Assembly (NCBI RefSeq): GCF_016862915.1
Contig: NZ_BONW01000041.1
Coordinates: forward strand, 186,001-250,000
Direction of reading: 5' to 3'
Source: Plantactinospora endophytica
GTDB lineage: Bacteria; Actinomycetota; Actinomycetes; Mycobacteriales; Micromonosporaceae
Length of the DNA stretch: 64,000 nucleotides
Part shown: positions 16,896 to 26,079 of the stretch, piece by piece
Position numbering within the stretch: the stretch's first letter is position 1
Layout: each line of letters starts with the position of its first letter
Notes under the pieces: model-generated
Told to the model about the DNA's origin: nothing
Databases searched by the model: none
The model's input: only the letters and a program-made list of their open reading frames with translations
Translations under genes and position numbers: made by a program

Positions 16896-17951
16896 TCAGT
16901 ACGTCGCCAGCTCCGCCGGGGTGACGAGTTCCGTGCCCGGTACGTCGACCAGGTCGAGCGCGCTGTCGTAGCGAAGACCGTGCCGGGCCGGCGTACCGGA
17001 GCGGCCGGCGGCGGTACCGGCACCGAGCTGCCGGGCGACCTCGGCCAGCACGATCGCCGCGACCAGCCGGTAGCGGTACCCGAATCCGACGGCCGGCACC
17101 TCGACCCGGGCGTACTCCACCCGTGGCCCGAGCCGCCGCAAGTCCTCGTCCAGCCCGGGGGAGCGCTCGTCCGGGATCACCAGCAGGGTGTCCGGCCCGC
17201 CGGTCAGCGCCACCCGGTGCAGCGCGGGACCGTCCACGTCGAGCCCGGCGACCACCACCCGGCGGTACGGCACCGGCCCGTCCGCCGGGACGGGTACCAC
17301 CCGCAACGGGTTGCGGTGGCTGCGCGCCGCTGCCCGGGCCTCGGCGCGTACCGGACGTGGGGTGTCCCACCACACCTTCGCCCGGTCGTCCAGCCCCACC
17401 GTCTGCCAGCCGAAGGCGGCGGCCGAGCGCAGCGTGCTGCCCGCCTCCACATGGTCGTCGGGGCCGAGCAGCAGCACGGCCGGCCGCCGCGACCCGGGTT
17501 GGCCGCCCCGCACCGGACGCCGACCGGTGGCGCCGAGCAGGTAGTGCAGGGCGACTGCGGCGGCGGAGGCGACGTTCAGGGTGTTCACCCCGCGACCCGG
17601 CATCGGGATCTGTACGCAGCGGGCGGCGGCGCGCAGCGCGTCGGGCCGTACCCCGAGACGTTCGTTGCCGACCACGACGGAGGGGTGCCCGGCGGGCAGC
17701 GCGGTATCGAAGACGGACGTCGCGCCGGGGGCGTTCTCGACCGCGACGATCGGGGTCACGCCGTCCATCAGTTCTGCGGTGTCGAGCAGGTCCAACTGGC
17801 CGCCGGCCCGCTCGGCGGACCACTGCGCGGCCAGCCCCCGGCTGTCCCGGAACAGGCACGGTACGCCGAACATGGCCGCCGCGTCCCGCAGCGCGTACGC
17901 GTTGGCCGGGTTCCCCACGCCGTCGCCGACCAGCCGGGCGGGTCCGCTCAC
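16896..17951 (-). CDS. SpoU/TrmH-family RNA 2'-O-methyltransferase-like protein
   Basis: A protein of 351 residues with the SPOUT signature motifs: GNPANAYALRDAAAMFG (motif 1 region), VVVGNERLGV (motif 2) and VQIPMPGRGVNTLNVASAAAVALHYL (motif 3, the knotted SAM site). A second half with LLLGPDDHVEAGSTLRSAAAFGWQTVGL resembles another degenerate SPOUT unit, making it longer than a minimal TrmH. It would transfer a methyl group to ribose in tRNA or rRNA, but the target cannot be told. The GTG start at 17951 overlaps the stop of the upstream HExxH gene (GTGA), so the two are co-translated. Confidence 0.75.
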   Translation of the reverse strand: MSGPARLVGDGVGNPANAYALRDAAAMFGVPCLFRDSRGLAAQWSAERAGGQLDLLDTAELMDGVTPIVAVENAPGATSVFDTALPAGHPSVVVGNERLGVRPDALRAAARCVQIPMPGRGVNTLNVASAAAVALHYLLGATGRRPVRGGQPGSRRPAVLLLGPDDHVEAGSTLRSAAAFGWQTVGLDDRAKVWWDTPRPVRAEARAAARSHRNPLRVVPVPADGPVPYRRVVVAGLDVDGPALHRVALTGGPDTLLVIPDERSPGLDEDLRRLGPRVEYARVEVPAVGFGYRYRLVAAIVLAEVARQLGAGTAAGRSGTPARHGLRYDSALDLVDVPGTELVTPAELATY

Positions 17952-18673
17952 CGGGCCGCCGTACCGGTCGACCGCGCAGCCGTACCGGTCACCTCGGCCG
18001 CTGCCGTCCAGCGCAGTCGGCAGCGCGCGGCGAAGTCGTCGGCGTACCGCTCGTGGTCGGCCGTACGGCGGATCCGGGCGGTCCGCTTGCCGGTCATCTG
18101 CTGCACCTGGTGGTGGCCGATCTCGTGCAGCAGACCGTCGAAGAGCACGAAGTCGCGCAGCGTCGTACCGGGCCAGTCGATCCGGGTCAGTGTGGCGGCC
18201 GACTCGACCCGGGCACCGGCCCGGACCAGGCGGGACTCGGAACGTGGCCGGAGCCGCCCGGGCACCGTCCACGGTGGTCGGGGCTGCTCGTGCAGCAGCA
18301 CCACACCCGGCACCAGCAGCGTCGCCAGGACCGGACCGAGGTGACCAGCGGCGACGGACTGCCGCAACTCGACGGCACGCAGGCCGTACCGGACGGTGGG
18401 ACCGAAGAAGTCGAGCAGCCGCGCGATGTCGGCGACCGTCGCCGGATGGACGAAGCCCGGTCGGGCCGGGACCGACCGGATCGGCAACCGGATCAGTGCA
18501 CCGTCGACCGGGGTGAATTCGAGCGGGTAGGCGGGCTCGCAGCGCTGGGCGGCGGTCGACCGGCGGAGCCGGCGGCGACGTACTCTCGGCTCGGCCGCGC
18601 GTCGGGCCCAGGGCGCGGCGAGTCGCCGGGGCGCCCGGATCGGGTACGGGTCAGTATGCAGGCTACGGCTCAC
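17948..18673 (-). CDS. Hypothetical HExxH protein (zincin-like) coupled to the RNA methyltransferase
   Basis: A 241-residue protein with no family I recognise. Its C-terminal third has LLHEIGHHQVQQMTG and, about 20 residues later, DHERYADDFA. That is the HExxH plus downstream Glu arrangement of zinc peptidases. The N-terminal half is Arg-rich and then has LLDFFGPTVRYGLRAVELR and a hydrophobic run (ATLLVPGVVLL). I chose the GTG at 18673, which has GGAGGA upstream; a GTG at 18736 has no such site. Overlap with the next gene is GTGA. The motif and coupling are seen; peptidase activity is inferred. Confidence 0.6.
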   Translation of the reverse strand: MSRSLHTDPYPIRAPRRLAAPWARRAAEPRVRRRRLRRSTAAQRCEPAYPLEFTPVDGALIRLPIRSVPARPGFVHPATVADIARLLDFFGPTVRYGLRAVELRQSVAAGHLGPVLATLLVPGVVLLHEQPRPPWTVPGRLRPRSESRLVRAGARVESAATLTRIDWPGTTLRDFVLFDGLLHEIGHHQVQQMTGKRTARIRRTADHERYADDFAARCRLRWTAAAEVTGTAARSTGTAAR

Positions 18674-18853
18674 GCGGCGCGGGTCCTCCGAGTTGGCAAC
18701 GCCTGTTGGTACCAGGATCCGGCCGGACGGCTCCACCGATTTCCGCCGCCGGGCAGGTCAGCTCCACCGGATTCCCGGCCCAGCGGCCGCCGTCGGGCTG
18801 ACCGGTTCTCGGCCCCGTCCGGTCGCGGTCGGGCTGACCGGTCGGCACCGGGT

Positions 18854-19861
18854 TCAACGGAGGCCGAGGTGGGCCAGGCTGACGGCGGTGGCAGCGGCGA
18901 TGTCGGCGATCCGCCGGTAGTCGAGGGTCTCCGGGGTGTCGCTCGGCTGGTGGTAGTGCGGGTTGCGGAAGTCGGCGGTGTCGGTGATCTGGATCGCGGG
19001 TACTCCGACGTCCCAGAACGGCTGGTGGTCGCTGCGGGCGAAGTGCTCGGTCGCCGGCACGTACCGGCGGAGCAGCGGGCCGGCGAGCCGGAGGTCGAGC
19101 GCGTCCCGGGCCAGTAGCGCCGTACCGGGACCGGCGAGGTGGGTCAGGCACTCGCCGAACAGCCGGGCCAACCGCCCCGCCGACTGCCGGTACGCCACCA
19201 GCGTCCAGTCGCCGCGCCAGTCGCGCTGCCGGATCCGGCGCCGCTGCGCGGGATAGACCACACCGGCGCCCGGCGGCAGTACCTGGCTGCACGGCAGGGT
19301 CGAGTAGAACCCGATGCACTCGAAGACCACCACCGCAGCCGGCCGGTCTGCCGGACCCAACTCGCCGGCCATCGCCCGGGAGCCGTGCAGCCCGGTCTCC
19401 TCCTCGTCGAAGACGGCCAGCCGGACGTGCCGGTCCAGCCCGTACGCCGGCAGCACCCGGGCAAGTTCCAGCAGGCAGGCCACGCCGGAGGCGTTGTCGT
19501 CGGCACCGGGACTGCCCGGCACGGTGTCCAGGTGTGCGCCGATCAGCACGACCGGGCCGGGCCGGGTGCGGGTTCCGTCCTCGCCCGGCGGGTCGGCCAG
19601 CAGGTTGACCCCGGCCACCGAGTCGCCCGGCACGGTGAACTTCCGTCGGCCGACCCGCCAGCCGGCCCGCTCCAACTCCTCGGCCACGTACGACTCGGCC
19701 CTGGTCATCGCCGGTGCCGCGTGGTACCGGCCGCGGGGCACCGCCAGCCGCTCCACGTGCCGGCGCAGCCGTTCCTCGTCGACACCGCCGCGCACCGTGG
19801 TCAACCGCTCGACGACGGCGGGTGGCAGGGGACGTAGCCGTGGCTGGGCGGTGAGGACCAT
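18854..19861 (-). CDS. M28-family zinc aminopeptidase
   Basis: A 335-residue protein of the M28 family. Zinc ligands and catalytic residues are in IGAHLDTVPGSPGADDNASG (His, Asp), DEEETGLHG (catalytic Glu followed by ligand Glu) and NPHYHQPSDT (final His). There is no signal peptide, so it probably acts in the cytoplasm on peptides. The ATG at 19861 has GGAGG at the right spacing. It is divergent from the GNAT gene. A relic of a second copy of its 3' end lies at 16686. Confidence 0.85.
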   Translation of the reverse strand: MVLTAQPRLRPLPPAVVERLTTVRGGVDEERLRRHVERLAVPRGRYHAAPAMTRAESYVAEELERAGWRVGRRKFTVPGDSVAGVNLLADPPGEDGTRTRPGPVVLIGAHLDTVPGSPGADDNASGVACLLELARVLPAYGLDRHVRLAVFDEEETGLHGSRAMAGELGPADRPAAVVVFECIGFYSTLPCSQVLPPGAGVVYPAQRRRIRQRDWRGDWTLVAYRQSAGRLARLFGECLTHLAGPGTALLARDALDLRLAGPLLRRYVPATEHFARSDHQPFWDVGVPAIQITDTADFRNPHYHQPSDTPETLDYRRIADIAAATAVSLAHLGLR

Positions 19862-20150
19862 CCATGCCTCCGTACGCGGATCGCGGACACCGTTCCTGCG
19901 ATCATGGCCGGTCCCCGCAACCTCGATCGATCCCTGCTCTGGCCCGCCCCGCGCCCGTGCCGGCGCCGTACCCATGTCCCGCCGGTGCCGGCGCCGCACC
20001 CGCGTCCAACCCGTGCCCGCGCGAAAGTCGGGCCGGCTCCCGTGTCGGTGCACCCTGTTACGTTGCCGCCGAACCACCGACGAGCAGGCTCGGGTTCGCC
20101 GGTTCGCCGGATCGGCGGGGGCCACCCGACCGGGAAGTGGAGGTACCGCC

Positions 20151-20624
20151 ATGGGCATTGTCGCGCTGCGGCCGGTGCGGGACGCTGACCTCGCCGCGCT
20201 GTTCGCGCAGTGGCGCGATCCGGTGGCGGTCCGGATGGCGGCCTTCACGGTCGCGGATCCGGACGACCGGGCGGCGTTCGACGCCAAACTGGCCCGGCTG
20301 CGCAGCTCCGCCGACGTCGTGCTGCGGGCCGTCACCTGGAACGGCGCGCTCGTCGGCAGCGTCGGCAGCTTCGTCGTCGACGGCGACACCGAGATCACCT
20401 ACTGGATCGACCGCGCGGCCTGGGGGCGCGGCATTGCGACTGCGGCGCTGGCCCTGCTGCTCGACCTGGTCACCGTCCGGCCGCTGCACGCCCGGGTGGC
20501 CAGCGACAACGCCGGTTCGCTGCGGGTACTCCGGAAGGCCGGCTTCGAGGCGGTGGGCGTCGAGACCTCGTTCGCCAACGGCCGACAGGCCGAGATCGAG
20601 GAGACCGTACTCCGGCTGGGCTGA
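20151..20624 (+). CDS. GNAT-family N-acetyltransferase
   Basis: A 157-residue acetyltransferase of the RimJ/RimL-like GNAT group. The acetyl-CoA motif is WGRGIATAALALLLD (about residues 92-106), preceded by TYWIDRA and followed by SDNAGSLRVLRKAGFEAVG, typical of motif B. The ATG at 20151 follows GGAGG. The acceptor (protein N terminus, antibiotic or metabolite) is unknown. The 289-bp gap to the M28 gene must hold both promoters; none is clear. Confidence 0.85.
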   Translation: MGIVALRPVRDADLAALFAQWRDPVAVRMAAFTVADPDDRAAFDAKLARLRSSADVVLRAVTWNGALVGSVGSFVVDGDTEITYWIDRAAWGRGIATAALALLLDLVTVRPLHARVASDNAGSLRVLRKAGFEAVGVETSFANGRQAEIEETVLRLG

Positions 20625-20729
20625 CCCGAGCTGCCCGTCCGGTGCCGGGTTCGGTCACCCCACAGCATCGTCGGATCGACGGTTCCATGGCCCGCGAGGT
20701 CGTCACCGGGGCCGGTGGTGCCCGGCGAC

Positions 20730-21935
20730 CTAACGGGGCTGGTTCGCCTGGTCGGCGCCCGGCACCACCGGCCAGCGTCGCCAGACGGCGACGTGCAGCA
20801 CGACACCGAGCGCGAGGAAGTTCAGCGCCGACAGCGCGACCCAGGCGTCGGCGGACGCCCGCCGCCAGTGGATCTGCGTCGCATAGCTCGACAGGGCCGC
20901 ATAGAGCACGGCGGCGACCAGGACGATCAGCAGCAGCGTGACCAGCCGGCCCGGACCGGGGTGCAGCCGACTCGCCGGCCATCCGTCGAAGAGCATCGAC
21001 ACCAGCAACGCGCTGGCGATCACCGTACCGCCGACCGCGTTGATCCGGTCCGGACCGACTCCGGCCAGCGACCAGACGAGCAGGAAGCTGGCGGCGGCGC
21101 TGGCGGCGATCGTGGCGTTGCCGGCGGCCAGCCGTACGGCGGGGTGGCGCAGCAGCGTGAACGGCCAGCCGCGCAGCGCCACGAAGAACATCACCTGCCA
21201 GACCCCGAGGATCAGCAGCAGCGCGCTGTACGCGGCGGCCGGCAGCGGCCCCTGCGGATTGCGCAGTCGCTCGGCGGTACGCAGCGCGGCCGGCACGTCG
21301 TCCAGGTTGACCAGCAGCAGGTAGGCGGCGACGGAGATCGCGAGCGACAGCAGCAGCGCGGCCGTACCGCCCCAGAACCAGCCGAGCCGGCGGATGGGCC
21401 GGCCCTCGCAGACCAGGGTCAGGTGCAGCAGCACCGTGAACGCCCCGGCGCCGAGCGCGAGGGTGACCGGAAAGGTGGGCGGATGACCGGGGCCCGGATC
21501 GGCGCTGAACACGCCGTGCAGGTCGACCTGGCTGGTGACGGCCTGGCCGAGGAGTGTCAGGGCGATCGCGCTGGCGGCGATGACCAGGGTGTCGGTCAGC
21601 CCCGACCAGCCTGGCCGGAGCCGGCTGCCCGGCCAGTCCTGCCACCAGAAGGCGACGGTGGCGATCACCGGCAGGGCGAAGGTGGTCAGCGGGCCGAGGA
21701 CCAGCAGCGACCTCTCCGCCGAGCCGAGCGCGAAGGCGAAGAGGAAGAAGAACGGTACGACGAACGTCAGCCCGGCCAGCCCGAGGGTCGGCTGGCTCCC
21801 CGGCGGCTGTGTGGGCAGGTGCGGACCGATGTGCCGGGCGACGCCCGGACCAGGGGTGGGTGTCGTACGCCGACGCCAGCCGCCGTACGGTCGCACCGGC
21901 CCGTCCCGGTCGTCCGGTTGCTGCGATGAAGTCAT
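20730..21935 (-). CDS. Polytopic membrane protein of unknown function
   Basis: A 401-residue protein. The first 48 residues are polar and Pro/Arg-rich, followed by about nine or ten hydrophobic helices (for example GLAGLTFVVPFFFLFAFAL, LVIAASAIALTLLG, ALLLSLAISVAAYLLLV, LLIVLVAAVLYAAL). No motif I can link to a transporter or enzyme family is visible. It starts with ATG and has a plausible upstream purine stretch. Its neighbours are unrelated. Confidence 0.7.
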   Translation of the reverse strand: MTSSQQPDDRDGPVRPYGGWRRRTTPTPGPGVARHIGPHLPTQPPGSQPTLGLAGLTFVVPFFFLFAFALGSAERSLLVLGPLTTFALPVIATVAFWWQDWPGSRLRPGWSGLTDTLVIAASAIALTLLGQAVTSQVDLHGVFSADPGPGHPPTFPVTLALGAGAFTVLLHLTLVCEGRPIRRLGWFWGGTAALLLSLAISVAAYLLLVNLDDVPAALRTAERLRNPQGPLPAAAYSALLLILGVWQVMFFVALRGWPFTLLRHPAVRLAAGNATIAASAAASFLLVWSLAGVGPDRINAVGGTVIASALLVSMLFDGWPASRLHPGPGRLVTLLLIVLVAAVLYAALSSYATQIHWRRASADAWVALSALNFLALGVVLHVAVWRRWPVVPGADQANQPR

Positions 21936-22236
21936 GGACCGCCGACCACCAGATCCTGGCGCGTGCCGCGACGCGCGCTCGTGCTTCCCCGCACTCCGCG
22001 CCCCGGTCCAGCCCTTGTCGGCGGTGCACCGGCCCGGCCGATCCGGAAGTGGTGCGGGCCGCGTCGAGCGCCAACATTACGCAGGTCAGACCCGTCGTGT
22101 CGGGGTTCGTGGGGATTCGGCCCGGACGTGCGCTCGCCGAGGACGCCGTCGTCTCGCTCTGACGAAGCTGGTCAGGCTCCAGGTCAGCTCCTGGCGCGAC
22201 CGGGCTGCCGGGTCGCTCTCCGGCCCGCCGAGCGGC
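21936..22236. other. 301-bp gap without recognised gene
   Basis: This lies between the start of the membrane protein gene (minus strand) and the end of the ferredoxin reductase gene (minus strand). I see no convincing coding frame, repeat or strong hairpin. It should hold the promoter of the membrane protein gene and the terminator of the P450 operon, but neither is clear. Confidence 0.4.
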
Positions 22237-23493
22237 TCAGCCGAACAGGGCGGTCGCCTCGGCGAGGGTGGCGCCGGACCGGACCGCGGTACGCAGCTTC
22301 GGCAGCGTCTCCGGCATGCCGAAGGCGAGTGCGGCGCTGACCCGCCCACCGGCATGGCGTACGGCGACGAAGCGTTCGCCGTCCGGTGACCGGTGCAGCA
22401 CGGTGCTCTCGTCGTCGGGCCCGGCCAGCCCGACGAGCTGTACCTTCAGCCCGTAGTGGTCGGTCCAGACGTACGGCGTCTGGGCGGTGACCCGGCGGTC
22501 GGCGGGCGGCCGGAGCAGGTTGTACGCGACGACTCCGGCCTGCTCGACCGCGCTGGTCCAGTGCTCGACCCGCCGTGGCTCGACGTGCCCGGCGACCGGC
22601 CAGCGGGCCACGTCGCCGACGGCCCAGACCGCCGGGTCGGTGCTGGTGACCCCGGTGCCGTCGCAGCGAACCCCGTCGGTCAGCTCCAGCGAGCTGCCCC
22701 GCAGCCAGCCGGTGTTCGGCAGTACGCCGATCCCGACCACCACCAGGTCGGCGTCGAGCAGCGTGCCGTCGTCGAGTTCGACGGTGGTCACCCGGTCGGC
22801 GCCGTGCACGGCGCGGACCGCCCGTCCGGTGTGGAACCGGACGCCGTGCCGGCGGTGCAGGTCGAGCAGGGCGGTGCCGGCGAGCGTACCGAGTTGCGCG
22901 GCGAGCGGGTCGGGGCGTGGCTCGACGACGGTGACCGGCAGGCCGCGCCGGGCGGCGGCCGAGGCGAGTTCGGTGCCGATGAAACCCGCCCCGACCACCA
23001 CCACCCGGGGTGCGGTGTCGAAGGCGTCCCGGATCGCCGTCGCGTCGTCGAGCCGGCGCAGGTCGTAGACGCCGGTGTCGGGGGTCGGGAACGGCCACGG
23101 GCGGGGTGCCGCCCCGGTCGCCACCACCAGGGCGTCGAAGTCGATCCGGGCGCCGGAGCGGAGTACCACCGCCCGGCCCGGCTGGTCGAGGGCCTCGGCC
23201 GGGTCGCCGAGCCGGACCTCGATGCCCTGCTCGGCGAGCTGTTCCGGGCTGGCCAGCCGGGTCCGGTCCGGCGTCCACTCGCCGAGGAGTACCTGCTTGG
23301 AGAGCGGCGGGCGGTCGTACGGCAGCCAGGGCTCGGCACCGACCAGCGTTATCGTCCCGGCGAACCCGTTGCGGCGCAGGCCCAGCGCGGTGCGTACCCC
23401 GGCCAGCGACGCGCCGACCACGACGACCCGGTCCGGCGGTCGATGGTCCGGGGCGACGGCCTGCCCGCCGGTCACGCCGGCAACGTCGGTCAC
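22237..23493 (-). CDS. NAD(P)H-dependent ferredoxin reductase of a P450 system
   Basis: A 418-residue flavoprotein of the putidaredoxin-reductase type. The FAD-binding loop is VVVGASLAGVRTALGLRR near the N terminus, the NAD(P)H loop is VVVVGAGFIGTELASAA (about residues 140-156), and the second FAD motif is VWAVGDVARWP. It passes electrons from NAD(P)H to the adjacent ferredoxin. The GTG start overlaps the ferredoxin stop (GTGA). Third gene of the operon P450, ferredoxin, reductase. Confidence 0.88.
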   Translation of the reverse strand: MTDVAGVTGGQAVAPDHRPPDRVVVVGASLAGVRTALGLRRNGFAGTITLVGAEPWLPYDRPPLSKQVLLGEWTPDRTRLASPEQLAEQGIEVRLGDPAEALDQPGRAVVLRSGARIDFDALVVATGAAPRPWPFPTPDTGVYDLRRLDDATAIRDAFDTAPRVVVVGAGFIGTELASAAARRGLPVTVVEPRPDPLAAQLGTLAGTALLDLHRRHGVRFHTGRAVRAVHGADRVTTVELDDGTLLDADLVVVGIGVLPNTGWLRGSSLELTDGVRCDGTGVTSTDPAVWAVGDVARWPVAGHVEPRRVEHWTSAVEQAGVVAYNLLRPPADRRVTAQTPYVWTDHYGLKVQLVGLAGPDDESTVLHRSPDGERFVAVRHAGGRVSAALAFGMPETLPKLRTAVRSGATLAEATALFG

Positions 23494-23687
23494 GCCGGGC
23501 CGACCTCGATGGCCTGGGCCGGGCAGAGGAACTGGGCGTCGGAGAGGTCGTCGGCGAGGTCGTCGTCGGCCTCGGTCAGGTGGTCGAGGTCGCCGTCGTC
23601 GGTGAACCGGAACACCGAGGGGACCCGTTCGACGCACTGGCCGTGCAGCTCGCAGTGCGCCCGGTCCACCGCCACCCGCAGGCTCAC
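23490..23687 (-). CDS. P450-associated [3Fe-4S]-type ferredoxin
   Basis: A 65-residue ferredoxin with the cysteine spacing of P450 partner ferredoxins: HCELHGQC (Cys12, His15, Cys18) and a distant LCPAQAI (Cys55). His at the place of the second cluster Cys suggests a three-iron cluster or an atypical four-iron cluster. The GTG start is within the P450 stop (GTGA), and the stop overlaps the reductase start. The middle is very acidic, suited to docking with partners. Confidence 0.88.
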   Translation of the reverse strand: MSLRVAVDRAHCELHGQCVERVPSVFRFTDDGDLDHLTEADDDLADDLSDAQFLCPAQAIEVGPA

Positions 23688-24898
23688 GCCGGCACCTCCC
23701 CGGTCGGCCGGAACACCAGCCGGGCCGGCAGCGAGGTCGGACCGTGGTTGATGAAGCTGGCCAGGTACGGCACCTCGTCCGGCGGGGTGAGCGGGGTGAT
23801 CTCGGTGACCCGGTCGAGCAGGGTCTCGACCACCACGACTCCTTCCAGCCGGGCCAGCGAGGAGCCGATGCAGGCGTGCGGTCCCTTGCCGAAGGCCAGG
23901 TGTGCGGCGGCGTTGGGCCGGTCGAGCTTGAGGTGCGGGCACTGTTCCCAGGCGGCGGGGTCGCGGTTGGCGGCCTGGTAGAGCACCAGCAGCCGGGAGC
24001 CGGCCGGGATCTCGGTGCCGCCGACCACCGAGTCTTCCAGCGCGAGCCGGTAGAAGCCCTGGATCGGCGATTCGAGCCGCAGCGACTCCTCGATGAACCG
24101 GGGGATCAGCGCCGGCTCGGCCCGGAGCCGGTCGGCGATCCCGGGGTTCTCGGCGAGCAGCTTCATGCTGCTGGCCAGGTGGTGGGTGGTGGTGATGTTG
24201 CCGGCGATCAGCAGCTCGATGGTGAAGCTGACCGCCTCGCGCCGGGTCAGTTCGCCGGCCCGGTCCGCCGCGACGATGGTGGAGAGGACGTCGTCGCCGG
24301 CCCGGCCGTCGTGTCGGTTCATCAGGGCGTCCATGTACCCGGTGAACTCGCGCTGCACCCGGTCCCGCTTCTCCGGGTCGGCGGCGTGTCCGCCGAGCGA
24401 TCCGGTGATCTCCTCGGACCAGGCCCGGAACTTGTCCACGTCGTCGGCGGGTACCCCGAGCAGGGCGCTGATCACGCGTACCGGGAGCGGGGCGGCGATC
24501 CGTTCGACCAGGTCGACGGGGTCGATGCCGCGTAGCGCGTCGACGTGTTGCTCGGCGATCCGCCGCACCACCGGCTCCCAACTCCGTACCTGGGACGGGG
24601 TGAAGGCGCGGTTGACGATCGAGCGCCGGGTGGCGTGCACCGGGTCGTCGGAGAGCAGCAGCAGCGGGCGGAGCCGGTTCGGGTCGTCGTTCGGCGACGG
24701 TGGCGGGTTTCCGACAGTGATGGTCGAGGAGAACCGCTTGGCGTCCCGGAGTACCCGGCTGACGTCCTCGTGGCCGGAGACCACGTACGCGCTCACCTCG
24801 GGGGCGAAATGCACGCCTTTCGCCCGTAGCTCGTCGTAGACGGAACCCGGGTCGCGCAACGCCTCCGGGGCGAGTCCTACCAGGTCGGCCAGTGACAT
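23684..24898 (-). CDS. Cytochrome P450
   Basis: A 404-residue bacterial P450. The I-helix motif is AGNITTTHH, the K-helix ExxR is ESLRLESP, and the haem loop is AFGKGPHACIGSSLAR with the Cys ligand. It would hydroxylate a small organic molecule using the coupled ferredoxin and reductase. I chose the ATG at 24898, which has GGGAGA eight bases upstream; longer frames lack a site. It is divergent from the IclR regulator gene (188-bp gap), which suggests but does not prove shared control with the aromatic catabolic island. Confidence 0.9.
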   Translation of the reverse strand: MSLADLVGLAPEALRDPGSVYDELRAKGVHFAPEVSAYVVSGHEDVSRVLRDAKRFSSTITVGNPPPSPNDDPNRLRPLLLLSDDPVHATRRSIVNRAFTPSQVRSWEPVVRRIAEQHVDALRGIDPVDLVERIAAPLPVRVISALLGVPADDVDKFRAWSEEITGSLGGHAADPEKRDRVQREFTGYMDALMNRHDGRAGDDVLSTIVAADRAGELTRREAVSFTIELLIAGNITTTHHLASSMKLLAENPGIADRLRAEPALIPRFIEESLRLESPIQGFYRLALEDSVVGGTEIPAGSRLLVLYQAANRDPAAWEQCPHLKLDRPNAAAHLAFGKGPHACIGSSLARLEGVVVVETLLDRVTEITPLTPPDEVPYLASFINHGPTSLPARLVFRPTGEVPA

Positions 24899-25051
24899 GG
24901 AACAATCTCCCATCGACCAGCGGCGCGATGCCCAGGGATCTGCGCCTTCCAGTGGCGGAGCACCCCGGTGCTGGCGCTCGAAACGCGTCGTCGCCCGGTC
25001 GTGGGTAGCGCGGGTGGTCGGTGCTCTCGGGCAGAAACCTACGTCGGGAGT

Positions 25052-25080
25052 CTGCACAGTAGCAAGACCCTGGCTATCAT
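25052..25080 (+). promoter_or_regulatory. Candidate promoter of the IclR gene (near-leaderless)
   Basis: CTGCAC at 25052-25057 and TATCAT at 25075-25080 are separated by 17 bp. The ATG at 25087 is only seven bases past the -10 element and has no ribosome binding site, so the transcript would be leaderless, which is common in actinomycetes. Confidence 0.45.
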
Positions 25081-25086
25081 TCCGCC

Positions 25087-25860
25087 ATGAAGAATGAGCC
25101 GGCCGTTCCGCCGTATCACATCGCATCGGTCGACCACGCCCTGCGGCTCCTGCTGCTGCTGAAGACCAAGCCGAGCATCCGGGTCGCGGAGGCGGCCGAC
25201 GAACTGAACGTCGCCCGCTCCACCGCACACCGGCTGCTGGCGATGCTCGTCTACCGCGGTTTCGCGGCGCAGAATCCGACCACCCGGGCGTACCACCCCG
25301 GGCCGGTGCTGATCGAGGTCGGGATGGGCGCGCTGTCCAAGCTCGACGTCCGGCGCAAGGCCCGGCCGTACCTGGAACGCCTGGTGGCGACGACCGGGGA
25401 GACCGCGAGCCTGCAGATTCTGGAGGGCAGCCACGTCCGGTTCGTCGACTCGGTCGAGTCCGCCAACGCCGTCCGGGTCGCCAGTCGGGCCGGGGTCAGC
25501 CTGCCGGCGCACGCCTCGTCCGGCGGCAAGGTGCTGCTCGCCGGCATGTCGTTGGAGGCGGTGCAGCGGCTCTATCCGCACGAGAAGCTGGAGCAGGTGA
25601 CCGAGGCGACCAACACCGAGCGGAGCACCCTGTTCGAGGAGTTGGCCGAGGCCAGGGCGCAGGGGTACTCGGTCAACCACGGGGAGAGCGAGCCGGGGCT
25701 GGTCGCGGTGGGCGTACCGTTGCCGGATCGCAGCGGTGCCCCGGTCGCCTCGCTGACCATCGCCGGCCCGACCGCCCGGATGGGGCCGGAAGGGGTGAAC
25801 CGGGCGGTGGAGGCGCTCCGGGAGGCGGCCCGGGAGTTGAGCGAGAGCCTCTACCGCTGA
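25087..25860 (+). CDS. IclR-family transcriptional regulator
   Basis: A 257-residue regulator. The N-terminal winged helix-turn-helix is at about residues 12-75 (ALRLLLLL, AEAADELNVARSTAHRLLAML), and the C-terminal IclR effector domain includes SLPAHASSGGKVLLAG and GESEPGLVAVGVPL. IclR proteins often control aromatic or acetate catabolism and bind palindromes. It lies divergent from the P450 operon and just ahead of the meta-cleavage operon, and the palindrome GTTCYG-N5-CAGAAY recurs ahead of several operons around it. It is the natural candidate for their regulator. Confidence 0.9.
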   Translation: MKNEPAVPPYHIASVDHALRLLLLLKTKPSIRVAEAADELNVARSTAHRLLAMLVYRGFAAQNPTTRAYHPGPVLIEVGMGALSKLDVRRKARPYLERLVATTGETASLQILEGSHVRFVDSVESANAVRVASRAGVSLPAHASSGGKVLLAGMSLEAVQRLYPHEKLEQVTEATNTERSTLFEELAEARAQGYSVNHGESEPGLVAVGVPLPDRSGAPVASLTIAGPTARMGPEGVNRAVEALREAARELSESLYR

Positions 25861-25891
25861 CCAGGCACGTTCTGTCGGCACCTAGCAGGCT

Positions 25892-25908
25892 GTTCCGCTG
25901 ATCAGAAT
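25892..25908 (+). promoter_or_regulatory. IclR-type operator, site 3
   Basis: GTTCCG-CTGAT-CAGAAT lies in the 219-bp gap between the IclR gene and the LigJ-like gene. Its two halves are the same as those of the site at 30387, although the five-base spacers differ. Confidence 0.55.
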
Positions 25909-26079
25909 AACTGAGCCTGCTATTCCCTAGAGCGATGCACCGGGGCTAGCGTGTGGGCACTGCGTGGTCGCACCCGGCGTCGTCGCCGCCGTGACCGGGC
26001 CTGCGCCCGGATGCGCCGTCGACGAGGCCGGGGGCGACCGCCCCTCCACCGCGGTCACCACCAGCCCCGGGAGCGGCAC

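Noticed and set aside
25021-25037. GTGCTC-TCGGG-CAGAAA in the P450/IclR gap as a further IclR-type operator
   Set aside because: Only the right half resembles the motif; the left half has two or more mismatches, so it is too weak to list.
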